Origin: Thioclava sp. GXIMD4216
GTDB taxonomy: Bacteria; Pseudomonadota; Alphaproteobacteria; Rhodobacterales; Rhodobacteraceae
Direction of reading: 5' to 3'
Assembly (NCBI RefSeq): GCF_037949285.1
Contig: NZ_CP149926.1
Location: 1,963,501-2,027,500 of the forward strand
DNA: 64,000 nt
Position 1 is the stretch's first letter; each line of letters opens with the position of its first letter. The notes beneath the pieces are model-generated. The model worked only from the letters and a program-made list of their open reading frames with translations. It was not told the DNA's origin and did no database searches. A program made the position numbers and the translations under genes. Shown piece after piece: positions 1-8,919 of this stretch.

Positions 1-260
1 GAACCGAATTTCAGCTTGCCGTCCTTTTCGGTGTAATCGGCACCGGTGCGGAAGATATAGCCCGACGAAATCGCGCCCTTGGCCTTCAGATCATCCGAGA
101 CCTTCACGAAACTATCGCCCTGATCCACCCGCAAACAGATCGCCTGCGACAGCGGGCCTTCGGACACATATTCCCGTTTGGCCCATGCCACCACCCCCGC
201 CACAGCGACGAGGATGACGATCATGGCCGTCAGAAAATTCGACGTGATGTTACGCCACAT
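1..260 (-). CDS. mltG: Endolytic murein transglycosylase MltG, N-terminal part (runs off window)
   Basis: The first 86 codons of a minus-strand gene are present; the rest lies beyond the left edge. The protein opens with a short cytoplasmic stretch (MWRNITSNF), one hydrophobic anchor of about 18 residues, then a periplasmic segment typical of MltG/YceG. MltG cleaves nascent glycan strands in the inner membrane and helps set glycan length. Its start codon overlaps the fabF stop by one base (TGATG), so it is very likely translationally coupled to fabF. The fabF-mltG order is common in alphaproteobacteria, which supports the call. No catalytic residues are inside the window. Confidence 0.85.
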   Translation of the reverse strand, partial: MWRNITSNFLTAMIVILVAVAGVVAWAKREYVSEGPLSQAICLRVDQGDSFVKVSDDLKAKGAISSGYIFRTGADYTEKDGKLKFG

Positions 261-1519
261 CAGTCCGCCACCTTGCGCAGCACAAGGCTGGCATTGGTGC
301 CGCCAAAGCCGAAGCTGTTGGACAGAGCCACATTGATCTCGCGCTTGACCGGCGCATTGGGCGCCAGATCCAGCGGCGTCTCCACCGCGGGATTATCAAG
401 GTTCAGCGTCGGCGGTGCGACCTGATCGCGGATCGCCAGAATACAGAAGATCGCCTCCACGGCACCCGCCGCCCCCAGCAGGTGGCCGATCGAGGATTTG
501 GTCGAGGACATCGTGGCCTTTGCCGCCGCCTCGCCCATCAGCCGCTCGACCGCTTTCAGCTCGATCGTGTCGGCCATGGTCGAGGTGCCATGCGCGTTGA
601 TATAATCGATCTGGTCGGCGGTAATGCCCGCACGCTTAAGCGCCATTTTCATCGAGCGGAAGCCGCCATCACCATCTTCCGAAGGTGCGGTGATGTGATA
701 GGCATCGCCCGACAGACCATAGCCGATCACCTCGGCATAGATCTTGGCACCGCGCGCTTTGGCGTGCTCATATTCTTCCAGAACCACAATCCCCGCGCCC
801 TCGCCCATCACGAAACCGTCGCGATCGGCATCATAGGGGCGCGAAGCCTTGGTCGGGTCTTCGGCCTTGGTCGAGAGGGCCTTGCAGGCATTGAACCCCG
901 CAATCCCGATCTCGCAGATCGGGCTCTCGGCACCGCCCGCCACCATCACATCGGCATCGCCCCACTGGATCAGACGCGCCGCATCCCCGATGGCATGCGC
1001 CCCCGTCGAACAGGCCGTGACCACCGCGTGGTTGGGGCCCTTGAAGCCGTGCTTGATAGAGACCTGTCCCGAAACGAGGTTGATCAGCGCCGACGGGATA
1101 AAGAAGGGCGAGACACGTTTGGGCCCGCGCTCCTTGATCAGAACGGCGGTATCCGCAATCGCCTTGAGGCCACCGATCCCGGCACCGATCATCACGCCGG
1201 TCCGCTCGCGCTCTTCGTCGGTTTGCGGCGCCCAGCCGGCATCTTTCACAGCCTGATCGGCAGCCGCCATCCCGTACAGGATGAATTCGTCAACCTTGCG
1301 GGCCTCTTTCGGGGCCATCCAGTCATCAGGATTGAATGTTCCGTTGGTCCCGTCACCACGCGGAATTTCGCAGGCATATTTGGTGACGACCTCGGACGCA
1401 TCGAAGCGCGTGATCGGGCCTGCCCCCGACTGACCGTCCAGCAAACGCGACCAAGTTTCCTCGACACCGCAAGCCAGCGGAGACACCATTCCAAGACCTG
1501 TGACGACAACCCGACGCAT
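260..1519 (-). CDS. fabF: 3-oxoacyl-ACP synthase II (KAS II)
   Basis: A complete 419-residue beta-ketoacyl-ACP synthase of normal FabF length. It condenses malonyl-ACP with acyl-ACP in fatty-acid elongation. The nucleophile sits in VTACSTGAHA (Cys170). The two active-site histidines are in NAHGTST (His310) and SSIGHLLGA (His346), with Lys341 just before the latter, so the Cys-His-His set is intact. It overlaps mltG at its 3' end. Upstream it is separated from acpP, its usual neighbour, by two GGDEF genes. The 142 bp before its start (1520-1661) is probably its own promoter region, but I see no clear -35/-10 there. Confidence 0.97.
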   Translation of the reverse strand: MRRVVVTGLGMVSPLACGVEETWSRLLDGQSGAGPITRFDASEVVTKYACEIPRGDGTNGTFNPDDWMAPKEARKVDEFILYGMAAADQAVKDAGWAPQTDEERERTGVMIGAGIGGLKAIADTAVLIKERGPKRVSPFFIPSALINLVSGQVSIKHGFKGPNHAVVTACSTGAHAIGDAARLIQWGDADVMVAGGAESPICEIGIAGFNACKALSTKAEDPTKASRPYDADRDGFVMGEGAGIVVLEEYEHAKARGAKIYAEVIGYGLSGDAYHITAPSEDGDGGFRSMKMALKRAGITADQIDYINAHGTSTMADTIELKAVERLMGEAAAKATMSSTKSSIGHLLGAAGAVEAIFCILAIRDQVAPPTLNLDNPAVETPLDLAPNAPVKREINVALSNSFGFGGTNASLVLRKVAD

Positions 1520-1661
1520 ATGCCATACCTCTTGTGGCTAATTAACCTTCGGGCATCACATACACGGGCAATCCCCTGCGCGCAATTCAAAGGATTGCTC
1601 CGATAGGCGGTTTCCGCCACGCAAGAGGTTGGGCCCGACATAAATTCCTACGGCATCGCGC

Positions 1662-3260
1662 CTATTTCGAAAGCTTTGCCGCTTTGGACAAACCCGTCAC
1701 AAGCCCCTCCATTGGCCGTTCGAACATTGAAAGCCCCACCTGCGTCGCCCCGCCTTTAGGTAGACCAGAGATCGGGCCAGAGATCGGGCTGCCGGCGTGA
1801 TCAGGGGCTAGACCAGAAATCGGGCCGGATGGCGGGCATGCCGCCTTTTGCATGGCCTGCAGCGAAGCGGCCTTGTCCAGCTGCTCTGGCCATGTTTCAA
1901 CCGGCACCTCCTGCACCGCGCTCCAAACGGCATGGCCGCCGTCCGGCCCCGGCGCCACGCATACCTGATTCCCCCCACGAATGCGCGCCAGCTCGAGCGC
2001 GGCAAGGGCACGCTCGTAAACCTGCTTCGAGCTTTCCGAGAAATGCCAACGGGCCACCCCTGCCGAGGCGGTCAACACGCCCTGACCCGTCTTGATCTCG
2101 AGTTTCTCGATCACCTGACAGAGCTGCCGCGCCAAAGTGGCCACCTGCGTTGCCCGCAGACCGGGCAGGAACACAAGAAACTCATCCGCATGGGCACGGC
2201 CAAAACAGTCCTCCCCGCGTAAATGGGGCAAGACCCCCTGCGCCACGCGACGCAACGCCTCGTCACCATGTTCGTAGCCCCCCACCGAATTGACAGCACT
2301 GAACCCGTCAAGATCCAGCACGATCACCGTCAGTGCCGATCGTGCCTGTCGCGCCTCTTCGGTCAGTTCGGCAAAACGGGCCCGCAAGGAGGCGCGATTG
2401 TAAATTCCCGTCACCTCATCCGTGACCATGTCCCAAAGCCGCTGATCCTCAAGCGCACGACGTTTGCGTTCGATGATATGGCTGCGACGCATCCCGATCA
2501 CCTGCAAGATGATATTCAGCCCCACGATATGCGCCACCACGACCGAAATCGCCTGCGCATAGGCCCCGTAATCGGCATAGGTCACAAGGGTCCAGCCGAT
2601 CAAGATCGGGCCCAGAACACTGACCGTCAGATCGATCCGGAACGCCCCCATCGCCATCACGCTTGCCATCAGGCCCTTATTCGCGCGGCGGCACAACAGG
2701 GCCACAACCAGCCCGCCCGACATCATCACGGTGGCCAGAGACATATGGCCGTAAAGCCCCGCATCATCGAAAATATAACCGATCAGCGCGGCAAAAAGCA
2801 CCGTCAGCGACAACAGCGCCATGAACTGGCCGCGCGCGGGCCGCGCCGTCTCCAGCCCCGCACGCGCAAAGGCCAGCATCATAAAAACCAGCGCGGTGTT
2901 CATCGCCGTCTTGGTGCTGCCATCGCCCAACGAATAGACCCCTGCCAGTCCCGGAACGAACTTGCCGATGGCCAGCAGGAAGGTCGCCCCCGCCAGTGCC
3001 AGCGCCACTCTGCGCGACCAAAGACGGTTCATCGGTAAAAACAGGGAGATCGCCAGAAGAAGGGCCATTGTCGAGGTTATCGGATGCACCCCGACAAAAA
3101 CCGGCAGCACCCCGAAAATACCGGAGGTCGGCATCAGATACCCGAAAATCGGTACAATCGCCACGAAGACCACGAATATCGTTGGAAAGATCGACAGGAC
3201 GTAACACCAATCCGCAGCCGAAACAGCTTGACCGTCCGTCGTAGCCTCTGTCGTCATCAT
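1662..3260 (-). CDS. Membrane GGDEF protein with degenerate catalytic site but intact RxxD I-site
   Basis: A 532-residue protein. The N-terminal half holds several hydrophobic membrane segments (about residues 18-250). It is followed by a GGDEF domain (about 275-445) and a low-complexity tail. The catalytic signature reads HADEF where active diguanylate cyclases have GG[D/E]EF. The upstream metal/substrate motif DLDGFSAVNS has lost the usual ND aspartate. In contrast, RGED occupies the inhibitory-site position, with Arg nine residues and Asp six residues before the signature, as in PleD. It probably makes no c-di-GMP but may bind it; that is inference. A GGAGG ribosome-binding site precedes the start. 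It lies downstream of a second GGDEF gene on the same strand. Confidence 0.85.
   Translation of the reverse strand: MMTTEATTDGQAVSAADWCYVLSIFPTIFVVFVAIVPIFGYLMPTSGIFGVLPVFVGVHPITSTMALLLAISLFLPMNRLWSRRVALALAGATFLLAIGKFVPGLAGVYSLGDGSTKTAMNTALVFMMLAFARAGLETARPARGQFMALLSLTVLFAALIGYIFDDAGLYGHMSLATVMMSGGLVVALLCRRANKGLMASVMAMGAFRIDLTVSVLGPILIGWTLVTYADYGAYAQAISVVVAHIVGLNIILQVIGMRRSHIIERKRRALEDQRLWDMVTDEVTGIYNRASLRARFAELTEEARQARSALTVIVLDLDGFSAVNSVGGYEHGDEALRRVAQGVLPHLRGEDCFGRAHADEFLVFLPGLRATQVATLARQLCQVIEKLEIKTGQGVLTASAGVARWHFSESSKQVYERALAALELARIRGGNQVCVAPGPDGGHAVWSAVQEVPVETWPEQLDKAASLQAMQKAACPPSGPISGLAPDHAGSPISGPISGLPKGGATQVGLSMFERPMEGLVTGLSKAAKLSK
1762..1826. repeat. Short in-gene repeats encoding a GPISGL-type tail
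   Basis: Three copies of a 13-base motif CCAGARATCGGGC lie at 1765-1777, 1777-1789 and 1813-1825. The first two are a 12-bp-period tandem. On the coding (minus) strand they give repeated PISG(L/P) elements in the C-terminal tail of the degenerate GGDEF protein. The period is a multiple of three, so copy-number change would keep the frame. Confidence 0.7.
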
Positions 3261-3342
3261 GCCGCGTTCCTCCAGGGCGATACCCGCCTGAGAGGAATGC
3301 TACGCCAGCCTCACTAACAGAAGCTGAAGGACTGCCCCAAGG

Positions 3343-4782
3343 TTACTTAAAACTCGCTTTAACCAGATGCAGCGGCGGGATCGTGAAATCCAGATCCACG
3401 GCGGCTGTGGTGGTGGTGGTCGTGGTCTCGCCCACCGCCACCGGAGCCATCGGCGCCACACAGACCCGATTCCGCCCCTGCGCTTTGGCATGGTAAAGCG
3501 CGGCATCGGCACGGGCATAGCTCTGATCGAAGCTTTCCCCCTCCATCCATTGCGCGATCCCGATCGAGGTGGTCAGATACTGCCAGCGCCCGTTGCGCAT
3601 GCGCACCTGTAGCGCGGCGATCGCTTGGCGGAACTGCTCGGCCCGCAGCTCGGCACGGTGCATATCGCTATTGCGCAAGATGACGGCAAATTCCTCGCCC
3701 CCCAGTCGCGCAGCGGTATCCTCACGCTCCAGACAGTCGGAAATCACATGCGCCACCCGCACAAGCGCCTGATCGCCAATCTCATGGCCGCCCATATCGT
3801 TGATCTTCTTGAAGTAATCCAGATCGAAGATCAGCAGCGAGAAAAACTCGCGATCCGATTGCGCCCGCTGCACCGCGCGGTCGAACCGGCGCCGCAGCAT
3901 GACGCGGTTGAACAGCCCCGTCAGCCCGTCACGCAGCGCCTGCCGCGCCAGAGCGCGCTCGAGCTTGCGGCGGCTGATATCGCTGCGCTCGGAATAGACC
4001 GCATTCAGAACGATCACCACCATATTGAAGGCGATCATATTCGACACGATCAACCCGCCATAGATCTGCACCACAGGCACATTGACCGCGCCCACCGTCA
4101 GAATCCCGACAATCGCAGGCCCCGCGATCCCCAGACAAAGCTGCAAACGCGCCACCCCGCTGGCACGGTGACCGGCCAGAAAGATCCGCAGCGCGCCCCG
4201 ATGCGGCTGATAGAGCAGCACCGAAAGCGTCAAGGCCACCCCCGCCAGCAGATATTGCGGATCGGCCAGCCCGAGAAAGGCCTCCGAACGGTCCAGATTT
4301 CCCGACACCGCACTCAGCAGGAACGCGATCCCGACCAGCACCAGCAACTGCCCCGAAAGATAATGGCGCATGGCCTGCAACATCAGCGCCAGAGCCAGCA
4401 GCACAAACAGCACCTCCCCGCTCAGGAAAAGTTGCAAAGGCACCCAGCCAATGGTCTCGAAACCGGATTTCATATCTCGGATATTCAGCACGATACCGGT
4501 CAGCACCGTGGCAATGACCGCCGCCCCGCCCATCATCTGCAGCATACGTCCCAGCGGATTGCGCGGCAGAAAGCCCAGACCGGCCATAAAGGCACCGATC
4601 ACGCAAAACAGGGCCCGTGGCGCCAGAAGAAAGTCGTATTCCCCCCGCGGGAGGCCACGGAACGCGTCCAGCCCGCTGCCCATCACAAGCATGGCGATAG
4701 AAACCGAGGCCGCTACGAAAGCCGCCCCCCGCCTTACCCAATGCGCATAACGGATAGCCGTCATAACCAATGACCTCGACAT
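3343..4782 (-). CDS. Membrane diguanylate cyclase (GGDEF), apparently active
   Basis: A 479-residue protein with about six N-terminal membrane segments (residues about 15-250) and a C-terminal GGDEF domain (about 290-450). The signature ARLGGEEFAVIL is canonical and the DLDYFKKIND motif is intact, so synthesis of cyclic di-GMP from two GTP is expected. The I-site position reads ERED instead of RxxD, so product inhibition through that site is unlikely. It lies 82 bp upstream of the degenerate GGDEF gene in the same direction, so co-transcription is plausible. The start has only a weak AGAGG-type ribosome-binding site; Met7 is an alternative. Confidence 0.9.
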   Translation of the reverse strand: MSRSLVMTAIRYAHWVRRGAAFVAASVSIAMLVMGSGLDAFRGLPRGEYDFLLAPRALFCVIGAFMAGLGFLPRNPLGRMLQMMGGAAVIATVLTGIVLNIRDMKSGFETIGWVPLQLFLSGEVLFVLLALALMLQAMRHYLSGQLLVLVGIAFLLSAVSGNLDRSEAFLGLADPQYLLAGVALTLSVLLYQPHRGALRIFLAGHRASGVARLQLCLGIAGPAIVGILTVGAVNVPVVQIYGGLIVSNMIAFNMVVIVLNAVYSERSDISRRKLERALARQALRDGLTGLFNRVMLRRRFDRAVQRAQSDREFFSLLIFDLDYFKKINDMGGHEIGDQALVRVAHVISDCLEREDTAARLGGEEFAVILRNSDMHRAELRAEQFRQAIAALQVRMRNGRWQYLTTSIGIAQWMEGESFDQSYARADAALYHAKAQGRNRVCVAPMAPVAVGETTTTTTTAAVDLDFTIPPLHLVKASFK

Positions 4783-4970
4783 TACATTCGATCCTCTCGG
4801 TCTCGCCCATGCGAGATCATATAATTCTCCGGAGGACCAGCTTATTATATATAGGTAACAGAAACGGCGACAAACCGATCACTTTACCTAAACGGAAAGA
4901 ACACATTTTCGCAAGCTTTTCCCGCAGCGGAGTCACCTTGATGACATTCAAGCCTATTTTAGACGCAACG

Positions 4971-5008
4971 CCAAAAAAAACGGCGCCCTTCTTACAAAGG
5001 ACGCCGTA
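4971..5008 (-). terminator. Rho-independent terminator after acpP
   Basis: Read on the minus strand, an ACGGCGTCCTTT arm pairs with AAGGGCGCCGT across a short loop (one mismatch/bulge), followed immediately by eight T residues. It lies about 20 bp downstream of the acpP stop, so it should separate acpP from the GGDEF genes. Confidence 0.85.
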
Positions 5009-5029
5009 AAATTCTTGGTCTCTAAGAGA

Positions 5030-5263
5030 TCAGGACGCTTCGGAGATGAACTTGACTGCGTCGCCGAAGGTTTGGATGGTTTCGGCTGCGTCATCGGGGA
5101 TCTCGATGCCGAATTCTTCTTCGAAAGCCATCACGAGCTCGACGGTGTCAAGGCTGTCTGCGCCCAGATCATCGATGAAGGAAGCATTCTCGGTGACCTT
5201 GTCTTCTTCGACACCCAGGTGCTCAACGACGATTTTCTTAACGCGATCTGCGATATCGCTCAT
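5030..5263 (-). CDS. acpP: Acyl carrier protein
   Basis: A 77-residue acidic ACP that carries growing acyl chains on phosphopantetheine. The attachment serine is Ser37 in [10 protein letters not shown] start it at [10 protein letters not shown], preceded by GGAG at good spacing. An open frame extends 16 codons further upstream, but that extension is not ACP-like. It lies between fabG and the GGDEF genes and ends at a strong terminator. A 229-bp gap separates it from fabG, so it probably has its own promoter, consistent with the high expression usual for ACP. Confidence 0.97.
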   Translation of the reverse strand: MSDIADRVKKIVVEHLGVEEDKVTENASFIDDLGADSLDTVELVMAFEEEFGIEIPDDAAETIQTFGDAVKFISEAS

Positions 5264-5492
5264 AACTGTTTCTCCAGTTTCGTGGGCCGCAGCCCATCCT
5301 GAATTGCTCATAAGAGCGGCTGTAACACTCCGCCTGCCTCACGACGAAACGAAGTGGCCGATCACATTGCTGCCACCGACCCGACTGCACGCTGAATAGC
5401 CAGTGTGAAAGCCTATGGCAAGCGGTTAAACGCAACAGCCTGCAATCGGTAGAAACTTTGCCCCCCACTCAATGAAACAAGGGGCAAAGCAC

Positions 5493-6230
5493 TCAGATCA
5501 TGGCCATGCCGCCATTCACATGCAGCGTAGCGCCCGTAACGTAACCGGCTTCCGGCGCGGCCAGATACAGGACCGCCGCAGCGATCTCTTCCGGTTTGCC
5601 CATCCGCGCCGCCGGAATCTGCGTCAGAATCTTGCCTTTCTGCTCGTCATTCAGCTTGTCGGTCATCGCCGTCTGGATGAACCCGGGCGCCACACAGTTG
5701 ACCGTGATTCCGCGCGAGGCGACCTCATAGGCCAAAGATTTCGACATGCCGACCATACCGGCTTTTGCCGCCGCATAATTGACCTGCCCCGGATTGCCGG
5801 TCGCCCCCACGATCGAGGTGATATTGATGATCCGGCCCCAACGCGCTTTCATCATGCCCCGCATGGAGGCGCGCATCAGACGCATGGCCGAGGTCAGGTT
5901 CACATCCAGAACCGAATTCCACTCGTCATCCGACATCCGCATGAACAGGTTATCCCGGGTGATCCCGGCATTGTTCACCAGAATATCAAGGCTCCCCATC
6001 GCCTCGACCGCCGCTTTCGGCAGCGCCTCCACAGAGTCCGCATCGCCCAGATTGGCGGGGCAGACAAAGGCATTCTCGCCCAGCTCCTCCGCCAGCGCCC
6101 GCAGCGGCGCCTCACGCGTGCCCGACAGGGCCACCTTGGCCCCCGCCTGATGCAACGCGCGCGCGATCTCGCCGCCAATCCCACCCGATGCGCCGGTGAC
6201 CAGCGCCGACTTGCCCGTCAGATCGAACAT
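5493..6230 (-). CDS. fabG: 3-oxoacyl-ACP reductase
   Basis: A 245-residue short-chain dehydrogenase that reduces 3-oxoacyl-ACP with NADPH. The N-terminal nucleotide-binding motif TGASGGIG (residues 12-19), the NNAG motif and the catalytic YAAAK are all present, together with the SDR-typical C-terminal GGMAMI end. The start at MFDLTGKSAL is preceded by GGAAGAG; an in-frame Met ten codons upstream is less likely. It sits in the fabD-fabG-acpP-fabF order found in many bacteria, which distinguishes it from the many other SDR paralogues. Confidence 0.96.
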   Translation of the reverse strand: MFDLTGKSALVTGASGGIGGEIARALHQAGAKVALSGTREAPLRALAEELGENAFVCPANLGDADSVEALPKAAVEAMGSLDILVNNAGITRDNLFMRMSDDEWNSVLDVNLTSAMRLMRASMRGMMKARWGRIINITSIVGATGNPGQVNYAAAKAGMVGMSKSLAYEVASRGITVNCVAPGFIQTAMTDKLNDEQKGKILTQIPAARMGKPEEIAAAVLYLAAPEAGYVTGATLHVNGGMAMI

Positions 6231-6323
6231 GTCTCTTCCTTCCTGCAATCTCTTCCGCAACCCGATGCGGTTTGGTGAACGGGCCCGCCGCTTTCCAGCT
6301 GCCCGAAATATCCCGGGGTGAAT

Positions 6324-6360
6324 GGAGCCCCCGAAGGGGCTCCAGAGGGGCAGCGCCCCT
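6324..6360 (-). other. Two tandem GC-rich hairpins between fabD and fabG
   Basis: AGGGGC-agc-GCCCCT (6346-6360) touches the fabD stop codon, and GGAGCCCC-cgaa-GGGGCTCC (6324-6343) is a perfect 8-bp stem with a tetraloop. No T-tract follows on the minus strand, so these look more like mRNA-stabilising or partial-termination structures than full terminators. They could help set different fabD and fabG levels. Confidence 0.5.
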
Positions 6361-7292
6361 TACGCCTCTTTCAGCTTGGCAATATCGGCAGGCGTGCCGA
6401 CAGCCTGCGTCTCCAGCCCTTTCACGATGCGCTTGATCATGCCCGAAAGCGCCTTGCCCGCACCGATCTCCCAGAAGCTGTCAACGCCCTGTGCGGCCAT
6501 CCACTCGACACTCTCGCGCCAACGGACCGACCCCGTCACCTGCTCGACCAGCAACTGACGGATCACCTCGGGGTCGCTCACCCCCTGCGCACGCACATTG
6601 GCCACCAGCGGCACCGCAGGGGCGTTGATCGTCACCGAGGCCAGCGCCGCAGCCATAGCTTCCGCAGCCGGTTGCATCAGCGCGCAATGGAACGGTGCGG
6701 AGACCGGCAGCAGAAGCGCGCGCTTGGCCCCCTTGGCCTTAGCAATCTCGCATGCCCGCTCGATGGCGGCCTTGGACCCCGACACGACCACCTGCGAAGG
6801 GTCATTGTCATTGGCCGCCTGACAGATCTCGCCCTGTGCGGCCTCGGCAGCCACCTCCTGCACCGTGGCCAGATCCAGCCCCAGCACCGCGGCCATCGCC
6901 CCTTCGCCCACCGGCACCGCCGATTGCATCGCCGCCCCGCGTTTGCGCAGCAGCACGGCCGCATCCGCAACAGACAGGCTGCCCGCCGCACAAAGCGCCG
7001 AATATTCCCCAAGGCTGTGACCCGCGACGAACGCCGCATCGCCCACCGCAAAACCCTCGGCTTCGAGGGCCCGCAGCGCAGCAATCGAGGTGGCCATCAG
7101 CGCGGGTTGGGCGTTGGCCGTCAGGGTCAGCGTCTCGATATCGCCCTCCCAGATCAGACCCGAAAGGTTCTCGCCCAGTGCCGCGTCCACCTCGTCGAAT
7201 ACGGCGCGGGCTTCGGGATAAGCCTCGGCCAGATCCCGCCCCATACCGATGGTCTGCGCGCCCTGACCCGGAAATACGAATGCTTTGCTCAT
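6360..7292 (-). CDS. fabD: Malonyl-CoA:ACP transacylase
   Basis: A 310-residue acyltransferase that loads malonyl groups onto ACP. The nucleophile elbow GHSLGEYSA places the catalytic serine at 93. The N-terminal FVFPGQGAQ and the histidine in SAPFHCALM complete the family signature. Length is normal. An AAGGA ribosome-binding site precedes the ATG. It is the first gene of the minus-strand fatty-acid cluster and is divergent from the cytochrome b561-YceI gene, with 287 bp between the starts that should contain both promoters. Confidence 0.97.
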   Translation of the reverse strand: MSKAFVFPGQGAQTIGMGRDLAEAYPEARAVFDEVDAALGENLSGLIWEGDIETLTLTANAQPALMATSIAALRALEAEGFAVGDAAFVAGHSLGEYSALCAAGSLSVADAAVLLRKRGAAMQSAVPVGEGAMAAVLGLDLATVQEVAAEAAQGEICQAANDNDPSQVVVSGSKAAIERACEIAKAKGAKRALLLPVSAPFHCALMQPAAEAMAAALASVTINAPAVPLVANVRAQGVSDPEVIRQLLVEQVTGSVRWRESVEWMAAQGVDSFWEIGAGKALSGMIKRIVKGLETQAVGTPADIAKLKEA

Positions 7293-7579
7293 GCGTCCTT
7301 GTCCTTTTCAGACTATCCTTTGCTGGCCTCCCCTCTAGCGCGGCTTTGCCCGTCAGGCAAGCAAAGCCCGCAAACCGGCGCGCCCGGCGCACGGATCGGG
7401 AACGCGGGTCCACAAGATCGGGCCGCAGACCACGGCCCCACAAACAGCAGGCCCGCAAAGGATGCGCGGAGGCACCGCACAGGTCCTGTGCGCGGTTTCA
7501 CCCCGATCACGGCTATGGTTCCTACGCGATTTTCCCGTATCAAGGCCGACAGACAGGTAGCACCCATCGGAGATTTCAG

Positions 7580-8791
7580 ATGCTGACCAATACCCCTCTC
7601 AGCTATGGCGTGATGGCGCGGGGCTTGCATTGGGCCATCGCCCTGCTGATCCTGAGCGCGATCGGGCTGGGCCTTTACGGCGAAAGCGTGCCGCGCACTG
7701 CCGACACCACGGCCCTGCTGCAAACGATCTACAGCGCGCATAAGACCATCGGCGTGGCCACATTCTTTCTGGCCGTTCTACGGGTGCTCTGGACGCTTGG
7801 CCAGACACGTCCCGTGCCCCTCCATCCCGAACGCCGTCTCGAGACATGGGCCGCAGAGGCGGTGCATTTCGCGCTCTATGGCGCGATGTTCGTGATGCCG
7901 CTTTCGGGCTGGATCACCCATGCCGCCGAACAGGGCTTTGCCCCGATCTGGTGGCCTTTCGGGCAGGATCTGCCCTTTGTGCCCAAATCCGACACGCTCG
8001 CCCATACGGCCGGACATGTGCATAAGACCGCAATCTGGGTGCTCTATACCGCCTTGGCCCTGCATGTTCTGGGCGCGCTCAAACATGTGCTGATCGACCG
8101 CGATGCGACAATGGCACGGATGACGACAGGCCGTGCGGCAGGGCGCGAGGCCCCGCCCGCGACGCAGGGCGCCGCCGCTGTGGCCGCATTGGCGATCTGG
8201 GTCGCCGTGCTGCTTTTCGCGCTTCTGGGCAGCGCCGGTCTCCCCGCACACAATACCGCACAAGATGAAGCACGGGCCACCACCCCCGCCCCCGCAGCCC
8301 CTGATGCGGCAACCGGAAACTGGGCGGTGACGCAAGGCAGCCTGAGCTTTGATGTCGTGCAGATGGGGGCCAAGGTGCAGGGCCATTTCGGCAACTGGAC
8401 CGCCGATATCCACTATGACGAAGACAGTGGCACGGGCCATGTCACGGTGCAGATCGACACCACCAGTCTTGATCTGGGATCGGTCACCGATCAGGCGAAA
8501 GGTTCGGAATTCTTCAATGTCTCGCACTTCGCCACCGCGACATTCGAGGGCGATATCACCCGCAAGGGCACAGGCCCCGACCATATCGCCACGGGCAGCC
8601 TGACGCTGATCGGCACCACCGCCCCGCTGACCCTGCCCTTCACGCTCGATCTGCAGGGCGACACCGCGCATATGACCGCGCAGGTCACGATCGACCGCCG
8701 CGACTGGAAGATGGGGGCCGCCTATCCCGACGAGGGCACGGTGGGCTTTCCGATCACGGTCTCTGTCGATCTGCAGGCGCGCAAATCCTGA
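7580..8791 (+). CDS. Cytochrome b561 domain fused to a YceI lipocalin-like domain
   Basis: A 403-residue fusion. Residues about 1-180 form a four-helix b561-type membrane cytochrome, with candidate haem histidines in GLHWAIA, SAHKTIG and the HVHKTAIW/HVLGALKH region. A further hydrophobic segment (about 195-215) leads to a periplasmic YceI domain (about 240-403), a family that binds isoprenoid-like amphiphiles. A role in electron transfer to or from quinone-like compounds is inference. The chosen ATG has GGAG at 7-base spacing; the long open frame upstream is antisense to fabD and is not coding. A terminator follows. A second, separate YceI gene lies 0.9 kb downstream on the other strand. Confidence 0.88.
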   Translation: MLTNTPLSYGVMARGLHWAIALLILSAIGLGLYGESVPRTADTTALLQTIYSAHKTIGVATFFLAVLRVLWTLGQTRPVPLHPERRLETWAAEAVHFALYGAMFVMPLSGWITHAAEQGFAPIWWPFGQDLPFVPKSDTLAHTAGHVHKTAIWVLYTALALHVLGALKHVLIDRDATMARMTTGRAAGREAPPATQGAAAVAALAIWVAVLLFALLGSAGLPAHNTAQDEARATTPAPAAPDAATGNWAVTQGSLSFDVVQMGAKVQGHFGNWTADIHYDEDSGTGHVTVQIDTTSLDLGSVTDQAKGSEFFNVSHFATATFEGDITRKGTGPDHIATGSLTLIGTTAPLTLPFTLDLQGDTAHMTAQVTIDRRDWKMGAAYPDEGTVGFPITVSVDLQARKS

Positions 8792-8841
8792 GGCCGCGCA
8801 CAGGACCACGCACAGCATCACCACAGCATCACACAAACACA

Positions 8842-8865
8842 AAGGGGGCTTCGGCCCCCTTTTCT
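8842..8865 (+). terminator. Rho-independent terminator after the b561-YceI gene
   Basis: AGGGGGC-ttcg-GCCCCCT followed by a TTTTCT tract, 50 bp after the stop codon. The GC stem is compact and the tetraloop classical. Confidence 0.9.
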
Positions 8866-8919
8866 CTTGCACAGCGCCCTCTGCCCGAGGATATAGGGAC
8901 AAACAGAAGGGGGTAAATC

